Shown here piece by piece: positions 7,328-8,121 of a DNA stretch of 8,121 nt. This DNA comes from Synergistes sp. (lineage in GTDB: Bacteria > Synergistota > Synergistia > Synergistales > Synergistaceae). The position numbers and the translations under genes were made by a program. The notes below the pieces were generated by a model. The model had not been told where the DNA came from. It worked only from the letters and a program-made list of their open reading frames with translations, and did not search any database. Location of the stretch: the NCBI GenBank assembly GCA_016288355.1, contig JAEEYY010000039.1, positions 1 to 8,121 on the forward strand, in the 5' to 3' direction. Within the stretch, counting starts at the first letter, position 1. Every line of letters begins with the position of its first letter.

Positions 7328-7336
7328 TCTATAGCA
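7328..7336 (-). promoter_or_regulatory. Candidate extended -10 promoter for the tlpA/ccdA operon
   Basis: The minus strand reads TGCTATAGA, an extended -10, with a weak -35 (TTTAAT at 7356-7351) 17 bases upstream. Transcription would start near 7321 and leave a leader of about 107 bases. An alternative is TTGATT (7373-7368), 16 bases, TATTTT slightly upstream. Both lie in an AT-rich stretch between about 7331 and 7415. Neither is close to consensus throughout. Confidence 0.3.
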
Positions 7337-7421
7337 AAATGCGAAAAAATATTAAAATGCTTGGAGAAATCAACTGTCCGGATAATATTATACTTTATAT
7401 GCAATATTTTGTCCCCAAAAC

Positions 7422-7439
7422 GCAGCGCTGCTGCGCTGC
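7422..7439 (-). terminator. GC-rich hairpin, possible weak minus-strand terminator
   Basis: GCAGCG and CGCTGC form a perfect six-base-pair stem with a CTGCTG loop. On the minus strand it is followed by GTTTTGGGG, a very short T-run, so termination would be inefficient. On the plus strand no T-run follows. It could separate minus-strand transcripts from further right from the tlpA/ccdA operon, or be a chance palindrome. Confidence 0.25.
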
Positions 7440-7498
7440 AGTTCCGGCAGCGCCGATGGGTGTGTTTCGTTTATTTGACAGAACAGGGATAAGCCGAT

Positions 7499-7909
7499 AT
7501 GCGGCGGGGGCAGGCATTGAAAGCAGATACCCGTATTGATTTGCGGAGCGAAAGATCGCAGGCAGGCGGAGCGGCCGATTTTGCCAAAGACATCGGCATA
7601 TCGAAAAATGGTTTCAAAGGATATATATCCTATATCGGACAGAAAACAATGCCGGCGAAAAAACAGCCTGTATATGAAATGGTTGCAGGGCGGACGTAGG
7701 ACATATTGGAATTGTAAAGGAGTCTGACGGAACTGTTTGGAAAATGTGGCGGGAATACTGTCCCCGCAGGCATCGCACTTCCCGGCTGCGCGGAGGAGGT
7801 CCTTCCCGGTGAACCGCTGATAGGAGTAAGTTCGGCGGGGGACGGGGTATATACGGTTTTTTATAGAAAAGAAGCCGTAGGAGATCATTTTACGCTTTCT
7901 GCCGGGTGA
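7499..7909 (+). pseudogene. Possible decayed coding region, unrecognised
   Basis: No intact gene is convincing here, but parts of the plus strand look protein-like. One frame runs from an ATG at 7499 to a TAG at 7699 with sensible composition (AADFAKDIGISKNGFKGYI, then KKQPVYEMVAGRT). The same frame resumes after a TAA at 7715 and runs to a TGA at 7907 (NTVPAGIALPGCAEEVLPGE, then GDGVYTVFYRKEAVGDHF). Between them a neighbouring frame gives VGHIGIVKESDGTVWK. Joined, these would read as one continuous protein broken by two stops and two apparent frame changes near 7697 and 7741. There is no strong ribosome binding site. I do not recognise the family. It may be a remnant of an exported or surface protein, or non-coding sequence that happens to look coding. 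Confidence 0.3.
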
Positions 7910-7922
7910 CTGCCGAAACCAA

Positions 7923-7979
7923 ATCTGCTGTCTAGCTTTTCTCCCCCTTTACAGGTGGGCAGGTGATACAACAGCAGAT
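7923..7979. repeat. Inverted repeat ATCTGCTGT / ACAGCAGAT
   Basis: ATCTGCTGT at 7923-7931 is the exact reverse complement of ACAGCAGAT at 7971-7979, which lies within the first direct repeat; the same right arm recurs at 8005-8013 in the second. The left arm could therefore pair with either copy, or the three could be binding sites of one regulator in two orientations. Confidence 0.5.
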
Positions 7980-7990
7980 GCTTTTGCTGA
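7967..7990 (+). repeat. 24-base direct repeat, copy 1
   Basis: This unit begins TACAACAGCAGATG, continues CTTTTGCTGA, and is identical base for base to 8001-8024. Each copy contains the short inverted repeat AGCA-GA-TGCT and can form CAGCA/TGCTG. The start-to-start distance is 34 bases. A partial unit, TACAACAGC, sits between them at 7991-7999. Confidence 0.8.
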
Positions 7991-8000
7991 TACAACAGCC

Positions 8001-8024
8001 TACAACAGCAGATGCTTTTGCTGA
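8001..8024 (+). repeat. 24-base direct repeat, copy 2, abutting the -35 box
   Basis: Exact second copy of 7967-7990. It ends three bases before the TTGACA of the rightward promoter, which is where an activator or repressor would be expected to bind. Confidence 0.8.
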
Positions 8025-8027
8025 AAC

Positions 8028-8056
8028 TTGACATTTATACACGCGTAGGGTATAAA
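8028..8056 (+). promoter_or_regulatory. Near-consensus sigma-70 type promoter, rightward
   Basis: A perfect -35 TTGACA (8028-8033), an optimal 17-base spacer, and -10 TATAAA (8051-8056, five of six to TATAAT). Transcription should start near 8063 and leave the window. This is the best promoter in the window and would be strong unless controlled, perhaps through the repeats just upstream. Confidence 0.8.
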
Positions 8057-8067
8057 TACAATCGTTG

Positions 8068-8089
8068 CGCGGGTGGGAAGCCTTCTGCG
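8068..8089 (+). other. Hairpin at the very 5' end of the rightward transcript
   Basis: CGCGGG pairs with TCTGCG (two G-U pairs), and after a U-U mismatch GG pairs with CC, closing a GAAG loop. It would start about five bases into the predicted transcript. It could protect the 5' end or begin a structured leader or small RNA. No riboswitch or T-box class can be recognised from the part in view. Confidence 0.4.
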
Positions 8090-8121
8090 GACATTGAGAA
8101 GAACAGAGAAGATACAGATAA

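Larger units (their letters stand above)
7910..8121. other. Gene-free control region at the right end
   Basis: Together with 7340-7498, this stretch has no supported gene. It holds the inverted and direct repeats and the strong rightward promoter listed separately. No ribosome binding site followed by a usable start codon is visible between the promoter and the window edge, so the gene or RNA it drives begins or continues beyond 8121. Confidence 0.6.

Noticed and set aside
7388..7888. Minus-strand open frame of 166 codons
   Set aside because: Rich in Cys, Phe, Arg, Pro and His, with no recognisable domain and no clear ribosome binding site; the GC-rich hairpin falls within its end. It looks like the antisense of the decayed plus-strand region.
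7967..8024. CRISPR array
   Set aside because: Only two full units with a 10-base spacer that is itself a partial repeat, no series of unique spacers and no cas genes.
8061..8121. T-box or cobalamin riboswitch
   Set aside because: The GGGAAGCC and GAGAAGAACAGAGAAG strings only loosely resemble such elements, and the rest of the leader is out of view; no class-defining core can be shown.

Overview
The window reads as a compact bacterial chromosome segment, GC-rich in its genes, with frequent ATA isoleucine codons, short gaps and overlapping genes. An orphan subunit of a Na+-translocating decarboxylase, a UDP-sugar dehydratase/aminotransferase pair and a CcdA/TlpA thiol relay together fit a Gram-negative-type, amino-acid or organic-acid fermenting anaerobe. 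Synergistota (Cloacibacillus/Synergistes-like) is my tentative guess; Negativicutes are an alternative. This is inference from gene content only.

Minus-strand block, 4062 down to 1. A putative extended -10 promoter in the divergent gap reads leftward into three genes: the beta subunit of a Na+-pumping decarboxylase (4013-2886), a PglF/CapD-type membrane-anchored UDP-N-acetylglucosamine 4,6-dehydratase (2826-916), and a DegT/PglE-type PLP aminotransferase (932 to beyond the left edge). The last two overlap by 17 bases. Together they should convert UDP-GlcNAc to its 4-keto-6-deoxy and then 4-amino-4,6-dideoxy derivative, the first two steps toward bacillosamine-type sugars. An acetyltransferase and glycosyltransferases may lie past the left edge.

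Plus-strand block, 4144-6038. Two EamA-family (drug/metabolite transporter superfamily) ten-helix permeases, 47 bases apart, the second starting at a TTG behind a strong ribosome binding site. They are not close copies of each other and their substrates cannot be read from sequence.

Minus-strand pair, 7214-6035. A signal-peptide-bearing TlpA/ResA-like thioredoxin (WCPPC) and a six-helix CcdA-like membrane electron carrier, one base apart. CcdA would pass electrons from cytoplasmic thioredoxin to the TlpA-like protein outside the membrane. The leader of this operon holds a possible extended -10 promoter and a stem-loop. Its distal end overlaps the stop codon of the second EamA gene on the opposite strand (TTAG).

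Right end, about 7340-8121. No convincing intact gene. It contains an AT-rich stretch, a GC-rich hairpin, a region resembling a decayed plus-strand gene (7499-7909), and a striking control region: two identical 24-base direct repeats with a partial third copy, ending 3 bases before a near-consensus promoter (TTGACA, 17 bases, TATAAA) that fires rightward out of the window, followed by a leader hairpin. I found no clearly new multi-gene system; this control region and the orphan decarboxylase subunit are the features most worth a second look.
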